A DNA stretch of 64,000 bases. Origin: Paracoccaceae bacterium (GTDB lineage Bacteria > Pseudomonadota > Alphaproteobacteria > Rhodobacterales > Rhodobacteraceae). The position numbers and the translations under genes are program-made. The stretch is from contig NVUX02000074.1 in NCBI GenBank assembly GCA_002402045.2, forward strand, positions 124,001-188,000, read 5' to 3'. Positions 1 to 9,400 of the stretch are shown here, piece after piece (position 1 is the stretch's first letter; every line of letters begins with the position of its first letter). The notes under the pieces were generated by a model, which saw only the letters and a program-made list of their open reading frames with translations, ran no database searches and was not told where the DNA came from.

Positions 1-561
1 GGCCCCGGCGCGCGGCAGGGCGGGTTGTGGGCCAACGCCTGTGCGCAGGCGGCGGCGCATAATGCGCTTACGCTTGAGGGCGAAAGCCCCGCGCGGGCAA
101 AGGTGCAAGTTGAGCGGGCGCAAGACCTTGAAAGCATTTGGCTTTCGGCGCAGCATGAGGGCTTTGCCAAGGGCTTTGGCCTTACCCATGAGCGGCGTCT
201 ATTGGTTGCCACCAATGGCCAGCAGTTTAGTGGTGAAGATCGCTTGTTTCCCCAAGTGCCGGTTGATGAAGATCCGCATCCGGCGGATGTACTTTCCAGC
301 CCGATCCGTGGCCATTCCTATATGCTGCATTTCCATCTCCACCCCGAGGTTGAAGCCGTGAAGGACGAGCACGGCATAGCGCTCACGCTTCCCAATGCGG
401 ATGTGTGGAATTTCAAGCAAGAGGGCGGCCTCACCTGCCTGCTGGACTCGATCTATCTTGACCGAACCCACACGGCCCCGCGCGCGACGAAACAAATTGT
501 TGTGATGGCGCGCACGTTGGACTATGTAGGCGCCATTCGCTGGCGTTTTACAAAAACCTAG
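1..561 (+). CDS. Heparinase II/III family protein, C-terminal part (5' truncated by window)
   Basis: The reading frame is open from the first base, so the gene starts outside the window and only about 186 C-terminal residues are present. The segment resembles the C-terminal beta-sheet domain of heparinase II/III-like proteins: HERRLLV, then FHLHPEV, then a run ending IRWRF. In this family the domain follows an alpha/alpha-toroid and acts on uronic-acid polysaccharides. In many Rhodobacterales such a gene sits directly before purH, as here with a 31-base gap. The ORF-track start at 25 is an internal TTG and not a real start. Substrate cannot be read from this fragment, and the family name rests on residue pattern and position. 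Confidence 0.8.
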   Translation, partial: GPGARQGGLWANACAQAAAHNALTLEGESPARAKVQVERAQDLESIWLSAQHEGFAKGFGLTHERRLLVATNGQQFSGEDRLFPQVPVDEDPHPADVLSSPIRGHSYMLHFHLHPEVEAVKDEHGIALTLPNADVWNFKQEGGLTCLLDSIYLDRTHTAPRATKQIVVMARTLDYVGAIRWRFTKT

Positions 562-592
562 CTCATTTCCACCTCCTTTCAAGGAAAAGTAA

Positions 593-2185
593 ATGCCTTC
601 CCAAAACCTCCCTATCCGCCGCGCGTTGCTGTCTGTTTCTGATAAATCAGGGCTTGTTGAGCTCGCGCAAAAACTGCACGATTTCGGCGTTGAGCTGCTT
701 TCAACCGGCGGCACAGCCAAGGCCTTACGGGGTGCCGGCCTGCCGGTGATTGATGTGTCCGATGTCACCAAATTTCCTGAAATGATGGACGGGCGGGTGA
801 AAACCCTGCACCCCAATGTGCATGGCGGCTTGCTGGCGCTGCGCGATAACCCCGAGCATGTGGCGGCCCTGAAGGCCCACGGCATTGGCGCGATTGATCT
901 GTTGGTGGTGAACCTTTATCCGTTTGAGGCCACGATGGCGGCTGGGGCGGATTATGACACCTGCATTGAGAATATAGACATCGGCGGCCCTGCAATGATC
1001 CGCGCGGCGGCCAAAAACCACGGCTTTGTGACCACGATTGTGGATGTTGAGGATTACGATGTTTTGCTTGGTGATATGGCCGAGCATAACGGGGCAACTT
1101 GCCCGAATTTCCGCAAAAAACGCGCGCAAATCGCGTTTGCGCGCACGGCTGCCTATGATGCGGCTGTGAGCACGTGGATGGCAGCGGCTATTGGCGTGGC
1201 GACCCCCCGCCGCCGTGCCGTGGCTGGCACATTGGCGCAAACCCTGCGCTATGGCGAAAACCCGCATCAGACCGCTTCGTTTTACACTGATGGGGGCAAC
1301 CGCCCCGGTGTGGCAACGGCTAAGCAGTTGCAGGGCAAAGAGCTTTCTTACAACAACATCAACGATACCGATGCCGCGATTGAACTGGTGGCAGAGTTTG
1401 ACCCCGCAAACGGCCCTGCCTGTGCGATTATCAAGCACGCCAACCCGTGTGGTGTGGCCCGTGGCGCCACAATGATCGAGGCGTATCAGAATGCATTTAA
1501 CTGCGATAACGTTTCGCCTTTTGGTGGTATTATCGCGCTTAATCAGCGGCTTGAGGCGGATACGGCCGCCGAGATTACCAAGATTTTTACCGAGGTTGTG
1601 ATTGCCCCCGAGGTTTCCGACGAGGCCCGTGAGATCTTTGCCAAAAAGAAAAACCTGCGCTTGCTGGTAACGGGTGGATTGCCCGATGTATCTGAGCCCG
1701 CGCAAACGTGGCGCAAGGTTTCTGGCGGCTGGCTGGTGCAGGATAAAGACAATGGTTTTGTGCTGCCGGAAGACCTGAAGGTGGTGACCAAGCGCGCGCC
1801 AACTGATGCGGAAATGGCCGATATGCTGTTTGCGTGGAAAGTGGCGAAGCACGTTAAATCAAACGCGATTGTGTATGTGAAAAACGGGGCCACGGTGGGC
1901 ATTGGCGCGGGGCAAATGAGCCGTGTAGATAGCACCCGCATTGCGGCGCGTAAGGCGCAGGATATGGCCGAGGTTTTGGGGCTTTCAGAGGTGCCAACCA
2001 TCGGGTCGGTGGTGGCGTCTGACGCGTTTTTCCCCTTTGCCGACGGGCTGATTACGGCCGCTGAAGCCGGGGCGACAGCGGTGATACAACCTGGTGGCTC
2101 GATGCGGGACCAAGAGGTGATTGACGCGGCCAATGAAGCGGGCCTCGCCATGGTCTTTACCGGCATGCGCCATTTCAGGCATTAG
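593..2185 (+). CDS. purH: Bifunctional AICAR transformylase / IMP cyclohydrolase
   Basis: This enzyme catalyses the last two steps of de novo purine synthesis in the cytosol: formylation of AICAR by 10-formyl-THF, then ring closure to IMP. The 530 residues match the usual length of about 525-530. The N-terminal MGS-like cyclohydrolase domain (about 1-145) starts with [11 protein letters not shown] and contains [12 protein letters not shown] and DGRVKTLHP. The C-terminal transformylase domain has the KHANPCGVA motif, with the catalytic Lys-His pair near residues 281-282. AGGAAAAG lies just before the ATG. It is probably co-transcribed with, or read through from, the heparinase-like gene upstream. 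No anomalies were seen. Confidence 0.98.
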   Translation: MPSQNLPIRRALLSVSDKSGLVELAQKLHDFGVELLSTGGTAKALRGAGLPVIDVSDVTKFPEMMDGRVKTLHPNVHGGLLALRDNPEHVAALKAHGIGAIDLLVVNLYPFEATMAAGADYDTCIENIDIGGPAMIRAAAKNHGFVTTIVDVEDYDVLLGDMAEHNGATCPNFRKKRAQIAFARTAAYDAAVSTWMAAAIGVATPRRRAVAGTLAQTLRYGENPHQTASFYTDGGNRPGVATAKQLQGKELSYNNINDTDAAIELVAEFDPANGPACAIIKHANPCGVARGATMIEAYQNAFNCDNVSPFGGIIALNQRLEADTAAEITKIFTEVVIAPEVSDEAREIFAKKKNLRLLVTGGLPDVSEPAQTWRKVSGGWLVQDKDNGFVLPEDLKVVTKRAPTDAEMADMLFAWKVAKHVKSNAIVYVKNGATVGIGAGQMSRVDSTRIAARKAQDMAEVLGLSEVPTIGSVVASDAFFPFADGLITAAEAGATAVIQPGGSMRDQEVIDAANEAGLAMVFTGMRHFRH

Positions 2186-2399
2186 TGCGTAGGGCCGCTC
2201 CGGCCGCGCCCCCTCGGGACCCCTTGCCATCTTCGGTGGGGGCTTCGGGGGGCCAGTATCTTCATGCTTGACCACACGCAATGAATAGGTCGAGTATTGT
2301 AGACATCACGTTATAATGTGTGTTTTTCACCTGCATTGAGTTTACTTAGGCATGGCAATGCCGCTATTGCGAAAGTGAATGTTTATTGAAAGGCATCCC

Positions 2400-3770
2400 A
2401 TGCGCACGCTGACCTGTTTTAAGTCTTATGACATCCGCGGCAAATTAGGGGATGAGCTGAATGAAGATATTGCCTATGCCATTGCCGCCGCCATTGCCGA
2501 TATTCGCAAGCCGAAAATCGTGGTGCTGGGGGCCGATAGCCGGCCAAGCAGTGAGGCGCTGAAGGCTGCGCTGGTTGCCGGATTTGTTGATCATGGGGTT
2601 AATGTGCTTGATTTGGGTATGTGCGGCACCGAAGAGGTTTATTTTGCCACCACACATCTGGCGGCTGACCTCGGGATTGAGGTGACGGCGTCGCATAACC
2701 CGATAGATTATAACGGCATGAAAATTGTTGGCCCCGGGTCTCGCCCACTTGATCCGCTTACGGAAATGGAAGCGCTGCGCCAGCGCGCTGAGACTGGCGG
2801 GTTTGAGAAGGCTGCCGTGGCTGTCACGGTAACGCGGGTAAACCCGCGTGAGGCGTATGCGGCCAAGGTGATTTCATTTGTTGATATTTCCAAGCTGAAG
2901 CCGCTAAAAATTCTGGTGAATGCAGGCAATGGCACGGCGGGGCCAACCTTTGATGTGATTAAGGCGCAGCTATTAGCGGCAGGCGCGCCGCTGGAATTTG
3001 TCGAGATGGACCACACGCCGGACCCAAGCTTTCCAAAGGGCATTCCCAATCCGCTTTTGCCTGAAAACCAGCCCCGCACCGCCGAGGCTGTGCGAGCCCA
3101 TGGCGCAGATTTTGGCGTAGCGTGGGACGGCGATTTTGACCGCTGTTTTTTCTTTGATGAAAACGGCCAGTTTATTGATGGTTATTACATTGTTGGCCTT
3201 TTGGCCCAGCAAGCGCTCAGCGCCCACCCGGGGGCTAGTATCATTCATGATCCGCGCCTGATTTGGGATACAATAGAGCTTGTCGAGCAAGCGGGGGGCA
3301 CGGCGCTGCAATCGCGTGTTGGGCACTCGCATATCAAAGCTTTGATGCGGGAAAGCGGGGCGATTTATGGCGGGGAAATGTCGGCGCACCACTACTTCAC
3401 CGATTTTATGCGCTGCGATAGCGGGATGATCCCGTGGTTGCTGATCGCCGAGTTGGTTTCGACATCGGGTAACGGATTGGCGGCGCTTGTGGCGGCGCGC
3501 CAAGCGCGGTTTCCTACATCTGGTGAGCAAAATTTTACCATCGCAGACCCGGCAGAGGCTTTGAAGCGGATTGAGGCTGCGCTGGCACCGGAGGCCAAAG
3601 AGGTTTCTCATGCGGATGGTCTTAGTTTGGATTTTGGAGACTGGCGGATGAATGTGCGCCCATCAGGTACGGAACCTTTGGTGCGGCTCAATATCGAATC
3701 TCGCGGTGACCCAGCTTTGGTTGCGCGCCAGCTTTTGCGTATTCAGGCTCTTTTGGAAACGTTTTCGTAA
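2400..3770 (+). CDS. Phosphomannomutase/phosphoglucomutase
   Basis: This alpha-D-phosphohexomutase interconverts hexose 1- and 6-phosphates for nucleotide-sugar and exopolysaccharide synthesis. All family landmarks are visible: the N-terminal LTCFKSYDIRGK, the phosphoserine loop TASHNP (Ser about 98), the metal loop DGDFDR, the sugar-binding loop GEMSAHHYF, and the phosphate-binding RPSGTEPLVR. The ORF track begins at 2379. I choose 2400 because GAAAGG lies six bases before it and the protein then aligns with the MKKLTCFKAYDIRGK start of CpsG-type enzymes. It resembles ManB/CpsG more than Pgm, but specificity between mannose and glucose is not decidable here. It stands alone, with 214 bases upstream that hold no gene. 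Confidence 0.95.
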   Translation: MRTLTCFKSYDIRGKLGDELNEDIAYAIAAAIADIRKPKIVVLGADSRPSSEALKAALVAGFVDHGVNVLDLGMCGTEEVYFATTHLAADLGIEVTASHNPIDYNGMKIVGPGSRPLDPLTEMEALRQRAETGGFEKAAVAVTVTRVNPREAYAAKVISFVDISKLKPLKILVNAGNGTAGPTFDVIKAQLLAAGAPLEFVEMDHTPDPSFPKGIPNPLLPENQPRTAEAVRAHGADFGVAWDGDFDRCFFFDENGQFIDGYYIVGLLAQQALSAHPGASIIHDPRLIWDTIELVEQAGGTALQSRVGHSHIKALMRESGAIYGGEMSAHHYFTDFMRCDSGMIPWLLIAELVSTSGNGLAALVAARQARFPTSGEQNFTIADPAEALKRIEAALAPEAKEVSHADGLSLDFGDWRMNVRPSGTEPLVRLNIESRGDPALVARQLLRIQALLETFS

Positions 3771-3800
3771 CGCATTATGGAGGGCTCACCCTGCGCCATC

Positions 3801-3862
3801 GGCAGAGGCTTTGCCCCTCTGCGCGAGCGCATTCACCCCAGAGTATTTAGAAAAGACTGAAA
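3801..3862 (+). repeat. Intergenic repeat: hairpin plus TCACCCC-GGAxTATTT tail (copy 1)
   Basis: A short hairpin (CAGAGG/CCTCTG, 3803-3821) is followed by CGCGAGCGCATTCACCCC and AGAGTATTTAGAAAAGA. The same architecture recurs on the other strand at 59676-59732. It lies in the convergent gap between the phosphohexomutase and the lytic transglycosylase, so it may also help terminate transcription. I recall similar tails in intergenic regions of other Rhodobacterales, but that is memory and not a search. Confidence 0.55.
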
Positions 3863-3872
3863 TTGGGGGTTT

Positions 3873-5054
3873 CTACTTTAGCCGCGCTAGCAGTGCTGCG
3901 GAGGGGAAGCCGTCGGCTTCGATCCCTAGGCTGCGTTGGTAGGCGATGATGGCGGTGCGGGTTTTCGCACCGGCTACGCCATCGGTACCGCCGGTGGAAA
4001 ACCCGTGGGCGGTCAGCAGGGTTTGTAGATCGACGATCTCTTCCCGGCTCAGTTCTGCTGCGTTTCGGGCCCATGGGGTGATGAAATTACCGCCGCCGCC
4101 GATGCGATCTGCCAGATTGCCAACGGACATGGCGTAGCTCACCGAGTTATTATAACGCTGGATTACGCGGAAGTTTTTGTAGACTGCAAACACCGGATTA
4201 CCGGCGCCTGCGGGGAGTAGCAGTGAGGCCTCGGAATAGTTTGGCAATGTGCCACCATCGGCACGCGTAACGCCAAGTGAGCGCCAGTAGCGCGCGCTTT
4301 GACGATTGCTAATATCGGCTTTCGAGAAATCAAACCCTTGTGGTAGCATCACCTCCACGGCCCAAGGCTGGCCCTGCACCCAGCCGTTTTCGCGCAGGTA
4401 ATTGGCGGTGGAGGCCAGCGCGTCGGCGGGGTTTTCTGCCCAGATATTGCGCTTGCCGTCGCCGTCATAATCTACCGCTAATGCCAAAAAACTGGTGGGA
4501 ATGAACTGTGTGTGGCCCATGGCACCGGCCCAAGAGCCGCGCATATCAGCTTGTGCCACATGCCCCGCTTGCAAGATTTTAAGCGCGGCGATCAGCTGAC
4601 GGGTGCCATAGCGGGCGCGGCGGCCATCAAAGGCCAACGTGGCGAGGGCCTCGATGGTATAAATACCGCCTCGATTTTGGCCGTAATTGCTCTCTAAGCC
4701 CCAAATTGCGGTGACAATTTCGCTATCTACTTTGTAGCGGTTTTCTATCCGGCGCAGAAGGTGGCGCAGGCGGCGATGGTTTTGCCGGCCCTCGCGAATG
4801 CGGTTTTGGGAAACGGCTGTATCTAGGTAATCCCATATCGGTTTGCTGAATTCTGGCTGAAAACGGTCGAAGCCAATTACGTCTGCATTGGGGGTGACGC
4901 CCTGAAAGGCTGTGTCAAACAGTCGCGGGTCAATGCCCTGTGCGAGCGCCGTGGTGCGAAACTCCTGCCGCCAAACCTCAAAGGCGCTTTGGGCAGTTGC
5001 TGGAAGGTTTAGGCCAAGCAAAATGGCGAGCATAATAAGAAATCGGAGAGCCAT
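3873..5054 (-). CDS. MltB-type lytic murein transglycosylase with C-terminal peptidoglycan-binding domain
   Basis: This enzyme cleaves the MurNAc-GlcNAc bond of peptidoglycan with formation of 1,6-anhydroMurNAc, in the periplasm. Residues 1-22 form a Sec signal peptide ending ATAQS. No lipobox Cys is present, so it is probably soluble. The SLT_2 catalytic domain spans about 25-315, with the catalytic Glu at about 121 in AIWGLESNYG, plus GAMGHTQFIPTSF and the VDYDGDGKRNIW segment. A C-terminal peptidoglycan-binding-1 helical domain (about 330-393) contains GTDGVAGAKTRTAIIAYQ. This domain pair is standard for alphaproteobacterial MltB homologues. It is divergent from the multicopper oxidase gene. 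Confidence 0.95.
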   Translation of the reverse strand: MALRFLIMLAILLGLNLPATAQSAFEVWRQEFRTTALAQGIDPRLFDTAFQGVTPNADVIGFDRFQPEFSKPIWDYLDTAVSQNRIREGRQNHRRLRHLLRRIENRYKVDSEIVTAIWGLESNYGQNRGGIYTIEALATLAFDGRRARYGTRQLIAALKILQAGHVAQADMRGSWAGAMGHTQFIPTSFLALAVDYDGDGKRNIWAENPADALASTANYLRENGWVQGQPWAVEVMLPQGFDFSKADISNRQSARYWRSLGVTRADGGTLPNYSEASLLLPAGAGNPVFAVYKNFRVIQRYNNSVSYAMSVGNLADRIGGGGNFITPWARNAAELSREEIVDLQTLLTAHGFSTGGTDGVAGAKTRTAIIAYQRSLGIEADGFPSAALLARLK

Positions 5055-5149
5055 GGTGATATGATCCCTGTCGGGTAATTGTTGGAAAAAAGTGCCTATA
5101 TAATAGTGCGGAGCGAAAAATAGTGGCCCAGTGGGCGAAGGATAATACC

Positions 5150-6607
5150 ATGCAGTTTACCAGAAGAAGCTTTATCAAGGCAACCGGTGCAAGCGTATTC
5201 TTGCCGGCGATCATCGGGCGGGCTTGGGCGGCTGAAAGCGGTGCGCCGCTGCCTATCCCCGAGGTGATGGACCTATCAAGCGGCACGGTTGGGGAGCTGA
5301 CAGCGCAGCTGGGCAAAAGCCCGATGCTGCAAGGGGTGAGCACGGAAACGGCGGGCTATTCGCAGGCGTATTTGGGGCCGGTTATTCGGGTGAAACGCGG
5401 GGAAACCGCGCACCTGAAGCTGGGTAATAGCATTGACGAGCCGGTTTCTGTGCACTGGCACGGGATGCATATTGAGGGCGATCAGGATGGCGGGCCGCAT
5501 AGCCCCGTGAACCCGGCGGAGGTGATTGATGCCGCGCTGGACATTGACCAGCCTGCCGCAACCCTTTGGTATCATTCCCACATTATGGGTCGCACTGGGG
5601 CGCATGTTTGGTATGGCCTTGCGGGGATGCTGTTGGTTGATGACCCTGAAGCCGCTGATAGCGGCCTGCCCAGCACCTACGGCGAGGATGATCTGCCGCT
5701 GGTGGTGCAAGACAGGATTTTTGGCAGCAACGGTGCGCTGGTCTATAAGCCACGCGGGGCGTCTCAAATGATGGGCTATCGCGGCAATGAAATTTTGGTG
5801 AATGGTGCGATTAGGCCTGAGGCTTCGGTGCCTGCTGGCCTTGTGCGGCTGCGGATTTTGAATGGCTCTAATGCGCGAATTTATAACTTTGGCTTTGAAG
5901 ACGGGCGCACATTTATGCAGGTTGGCACCGATGGTGGCTTGCTGCCCGCGCCCGCTTCTATGAGCCGCCTCACACTTTCTCCCGGGGAACGCGCCGAAAT
6001 TGTTGTTGATTTCAGTGATGGTGCGGCGGTGCGCTTGCTTTCGGGGCCCGATAATAACGCCCCAATGGGGGGGATGGGCCGCATGATGGCCAGCCCGCAA
6101 TCTGATGCTAACGGGGTGTTTGAGGTGATGCGCTTTGCGGTAAACACAGGCCTTACGGCTAAGATTTTAACGCTTCCAAATACCATCGCCGGCGCGCCGG
6201 TGCCAGACTTTGGCGCGCCCGTGCGCCGCCGTCGCTTCCAGCTAAATATGATGGGCGGCATGATGGCGGGCGGCGGCCATGCCATGTCTATTAACGGGCA
6301 AAGCATGGATATGGCGGTGATTAATGAGCAAGCCACGCGGGGCAAAACCGAGCTTTGGGAAATAGCTGGGGATGGAATGAAGCATCCTTTTCACGTGCAC
6401 GGCACCTCGTTTCAGATGCTCTCCAATGGGGGCCGCGCGCTGGACCCTGCGCAAATTGGCTTGAAAGATGTGGTGCTGGTAGACGGCAGGGCCGAGATAC
6501 TGATAAGGTTTGACCGTACGGCAGATGACGCCGCGCCTTACATGTATCATTGCCATATTCTGGAGCATGAAGATGCAGGTATGATGGGGCAGTTTACGGT
6601 AGTTTAG
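5150..6607 (+). CDS. Tat-exported multicopper oxidase (CueO-like)
   Basis: A periplasmic multicopper oxidase that couples one-electron substrate oxidation to reduction of oxygen to water. In CueO relatives the substrate is Cu(I) and the role is copper tolerance. The twin-arginine signal is TRRSFIKATG with a cleavage region near GRAWA. Copper ligands are visible in HWHGMH, WYHSHIMGRTG, HPFHVHG and the C-terminal YHCHILEHEDAGMM, giving type 1, 2 and 3 sites. Two Met-rich stretches (MGGMGRMM and MMGGMMAGGGHAM) fit a cuprous oxidase. I start at 5150, not 5123: GAAGGA lies seven bases upstream and the Tat motif then falls at the N terminus. The ABC exporter gene follows after 20 bases, so the two are probably an operon. 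Confidence 0.93.
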   Translation: MQFTRRSFIKATGASVFLPAIIGRAWAAESGAPLPIPEVMDLSSGTVGELTAQLGKSPMLQGVSTETAGYSQAYLGPVIRVKRGETAHLKLGNSIDEPVSVHWHGMHIEGDQDGGPHSPVNPAEVIDAALDIDQPAATLWYHSHIMGRTGAHVWYGLAGMLLVDDPEAADSGLPSTYGEDDLPLVVQDRIFGSNGALVYKPRGASQMMGYRGNEILVNGAIRPEASVPAGLVRLRILNGSNARIYNFGFEDGRTFMQVGTDGGLLPAPASMSRLTLSPGERAEIVVDFSDGAAVRLLSGPDNNAPMGGMGRMMASPQSDANGVFEVMRFAVNTGLTAKILTLPNTIAGAPVPDFGAPVRRRRFQLNMMGGMMAGGGHAMSINGQSMDMAVINEQATRGKTELWEIAGDGMKHPFHVHGTSFQMLSNGGRALDPAQIGLKDVVLVDGRAEILIRFDRTADDAAPYMYHCHILEHEDAGMMGQFTVV

Positions 6608-6627
6608 CGCAGGAAAGACCACTTCGA

Positions 6628-8451
6628 ATGCGATTTTTTGAGAACTTGTTCGACCCGTTTGCGGCTGCAAGCGGCCCGCCGCCCAAAACCCTGATCGCTT
6701 TTGGTAAATGGTTGTTTTCCGGCGCGGGCAAAGCGGTGGCGATGATGGGTGTGGTTTCGGTGCTCATTGGCATAGCCGAGGTGATGGCGGCATGGATTAT
6801 GGGCCTAATAATTGAGCGCATTTCCACCCTTGGCCGCAGCGCGTTTATGGATGGCTACACCCTGCCGCTGATCGGCATGGTGGCCTTTATGCTGCTGTTG
6901 CGGCCTGCGCTTATCCTGTTTCAGGCGGGGCTGAATTCGCTTTCATTTGGGCCGGGGCTTTCGGTGCTTGGGCTGTTTCGGGTGCATAAATATACCCTCG
7001 GGCAAAGCCTCAGCTTTTTTGAGGATGATTTTGCAGGCCGGATAAATCAGAAACAAATGCAAACCACCGCGGCGCTGGGCGAGCTGCTGATGGAGCTGCT
7101 AAACGCGGTGGCATTTGCGGGGGCCATGGTGCTGGGCGGTGCTGCGGTGCTGTTTGCCTCTGATTGGCGGCTTTCAATGGTGATGTTTGTATGGCTGGTG
7201 CTTTACATCATTGCGCTGCGCTGGGGCCTTCCCAAAATCCGCAAGCTTGGTAAGGCGCGTGCTGAAACCCGCTCGGCGATCTCGGGGAACTTTGTCGATA
7301 GTATCGCCAATATCCAGACGGTAAAGTTGTTTGCCCATACTGACCGAGAGGAATCTGAGGCGCGCAAAACCCTTGAGAATTTCCGGCAGGCGGCGCTTAA
7401 TTTTGGCCGCCAAGTGTTTAGGTTTCGCATTGTTGTTGCCTTGCTGGCGGGGCTGCTGCCTGTGGCACTTGTTGGCGCGTCGGTGGCGCTTTGGTATAGC
7501 GGGGCTACTGAAACGGGGGCGATTGTAACGGCGGGGATATTGGCTTCACGGCTTGGGGCCATGACGGGCTGGTTTTCTTTTATGTTGATGGGGCTTTTTG
7601 CCGATATCGGCACGGCAGAGGACGGCATTGCGACCTTGGCCAAGGATTATACTTTGCTGGACCGCCCGAGCGCCAAGCCGCCCGAAAACGTAACCGGAGA
7701 GATTAACTTTCAGCAGGTGGATTTTCATTATGGCCGTGAGGGCGGCGGCGGGCTGAACGGGTTTGACCTTGTGGTGAAACCCGGCGAAAAACTGGCGCTT
7801 ATCGGTCGCTCGGGGGCCGGGAAATCCACCGTGGTTTCGCTGCTCCTGCGGATGCGGGATGTGGAGGGCGGCGGGATTTTTCTGGATGGGACAGATATCC
7901 GCGACCTCACCCAAGACGGGCTGCGCCAGCAAATTGGCATGGTCACGCAAGACACCCAGATGTTTAACCGCTCAGCGCGCGATAACATTTTGTATGGCCG
8001 CCCAGAGGCCACAGAAGCGGAGCTGATAGCGGCCTGTGAGCAGGCGCAAGCTCTTGAATTTATTGCTGACCTTGAAGATAATAGGGGCCGCAAGGGCTTT
8101 GAGGCTCGGCTTGGGGAGCGCGGCGTTAAGCTTTCGGGCGGGCAGCGGCAAAGGGTTGCGATTGCGCGGGTTATCCTGAAAAACGCACCTATTTTGGTGC
8201 TGGACGAGGCAACTTCGGCGCTGGACAGCGAAGTAGAAGCCGCAATTCAGGACACGCTCGACAGCCTGATGCAGGGCAAAACTGTGATCGCAATTGCGCA
8301 CCGGCTCAGCACCATCGCGCGGATGGATAGGATTGTAGTGCTAGACGGAGGCGGCATTGCGGAGCAGGGCACACACGAGGAATTGCTGGCACAAAAAGGC
8401 CTTTATGCGGGCTTTTGGGCGCGGCAATCTGGCGGGTTTATTGGGGCTTAA
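6628..8451 (+). CDS. ABC exporter half-transporter (MsbA/multidrug type; permease fused to ATPase)
   Basis: An inner-membrane ABC exporter subunit with an N-terminal six-helix domain (about 25-330) fused to an ATPase (about 345-600). ATPase motifs are Walker A GRSGAGKST, Q-loop VTQDTQM, signature LSGGQRQRVAIARV, Walker B ILVLDEATSALD and H-loop AHRLST. At 607 residues it is the usual size for a homodimeric exporter. The substrate cannot be inferred. It lies 20 bases behind the multicopper oxidase, so a link to metal or envelope stress is possible, but ABC exporters are common and the pairing may be incidental. Its TAA overlaps the stop codon of the convergent DeoR gene. Confidence 0.93.
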   Translation: MRFFENLFDPFAAASGPPPKTLIAFGKWLFSGAGKAVAMMGVVSVLIGIAEVMAAWIMGLIIERISTLGRSAFMDGYTLPLIGMVAFMLLLRPALILFQAGLNSLSFGPGLSVLGLFRVHKYTLGQSLSFFEDDFAGRINQKQMQTTAALGELLMELLNAVAFAGAMVLGGAAVLFASDWRLSMVMFVWLVLYIIALRWGLPKIRKLGKARAETRSAISGNFVDSIANIQTVKLFAHTDREESEARKTLENFRQAALNFGRQVFRFRIVVALLAGLLPVALVGASVALWYSGATETGAIVTAGILASRLGAMTGWFSFMLMGLFADIGTAEDGIATLAKDYTLLDRPSAKPPENVTGEINFQQVDFHYGREGGGGLNGFDLVVKPGEKLALIGRSGAGKSTVVSLLLRMRDVEGGGIFLDGTDIRDLTQDGLRQQIGMVTQDTQMFNRSARDNILYGRPEATEAELIAACEQAQALEFIADLEDNRGRKGFEARLGERGVKLSGGQRQRVAIARVILKNAPILVLDEATSALDSEVEAAIQDTLDSLMQGKTVIAIAHRLSTIARMDRIVVLDGGGIAEQGTHEELLAQKGLYAGFWARQSGGFIGA

Positions 8452-9233
8452 GAGATCACAACCAGCGATATTTTGTTTTTCTTCAGCATGGCGGCAATGG
8501 GTTCATCAGGTGCTGCATCTGTTATCAAAACACTAAAGTTCTGCGGGGATTGGATGGACACCGGCGAGCGGCCGTCAAATTTCGAGCTGTCGGCCACAAC
8601 GATACTAACTTGCGCTTTTTTTGTCACCACAGAAGAAATATCCGCTTCCTGAATGTCAAAAAGCATAAATCCTGACTGGGCGTTTATAGCGGCCACGGAT
8701 GAGATCGAATATTGCACGTTAAATCGTTTGATAAAGTTGAGCGCGTCTTGCCCGAAGGCGGCGCCATCTAGCACGCGCAGCTCACCACCTGCTAAAAATA
8801 CACGATTGTTGTTCCGGCCGGTCAGCAGATGTGCGACGGCGACGGAATTGGTGACGATATAAAGATCTTGGTGGTTTTGCAGGGCTTTCGCCACATAGGC
8901 GATGGTTGAGCCAACATCCAAAAACAGAGAATCACCATTTTTGATCATATCAGCTACATGTGCTGCCAGCGCTTCTTTGGCTGCCGTGTTGCGGTCCATG
9001 CGCCGCTGAAAGGGTGGCTCTACAACGGAAACTGACCCTGTTAAAGACACGCCGCCGTGTACTTTGTTGACCAAGCCGCTGGCTTCCAACGTCTTTATAT
9101 TTCGGCGAATGGTTTCATCCGAAACCTTGAGTTGCCGCGCCAGAAAACCGATCCGGCAAGAGCCTCCAGCCCGTTGAACCTCACGCAGAATCTCTTGTTC
9201 GCGCTGGTTGGTGATTGTATCTCGCTTAGGCAT
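8448..9233 (-). CDS. DeoR/GlpR-family transcriptional repressor
   Basis: A sugar-phosphate-responsive regulator. The N-terminal winged helix-turn-helix (about 5-60) includes the DeoR signature region LARQLKVSDETIRRNIKTLEASG and KVHGGV. The C-terminal DeoRC effector domain (about 80-240) has FLDVGSTIAYVAKAL and the IVVADSSKF segment, which binds phosphorylated sugars in this family. The ORF track begins at 9260. GGAGG lies just before the ATG at 9233, and MPKRDTITNQREQEIL is a normal DeoR start. It is divergent from the choline-kinase-like gene across a 167-base spacer and probably acts there or on itself. Effector unknown. Confidence 0.93.
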   Translation of the reverse strand: MPKRDTITNQREQEILREVQRAGGSCRIGFLARQLKVSDETIRRNIKTLEASGLVNKVHGGVSLTGSVSVVEPPFQRRMDRNTAAKEALAAHVADMIKNGDSLFLDVGSTIAYVAKALQNHQDLYIVTNSVAVAHLLTGRNNNRVFLAGGELRVLDGAAFGQDALNFIKRFNVQYSISSVAAINAQSGFMLFDIQEADISSVVTKKAQVSIVVADSSKFDGRSPVSIQSPQNFSVLITDAAPDEPIAAMLKKNKISLVVIS

Positions 9234-9400
9234 ACATTGCCTCCAGTACAATAAACCCACATAATCCCATATTAACTTCGCATTAACACAACTTAGACCC
9301 GACTTAACGTAAAGTCAACTGCCGCAAAATTACTCCCATGAGGGTTTATGTTGAATTGCACGAGGCGTTGAGGCAACGTGAGCGCTAAAACGAGGACTGT

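Noticed and set aside
725-1852. Long minus-strand ORF (375 aa) inside purH
   Set aside because: Complementary to a well-matched purH frame; its translation is Arg/His-rich with no family motif, so it is a shadow.
2186-2399. Spacer after purH, checked for RNA genes and promoters
   Set aside because: It holds a GC-rich stretch then an AT-rich stretch; no tRNA, clean terminator or recognised motif.
9338-9388. 16-codon ORF upstream of the choline-kinase-like gene, considered as a leader peptide
   Set aside because: No ribosome site, no regulatory codon run and no attenuator structure beside it.
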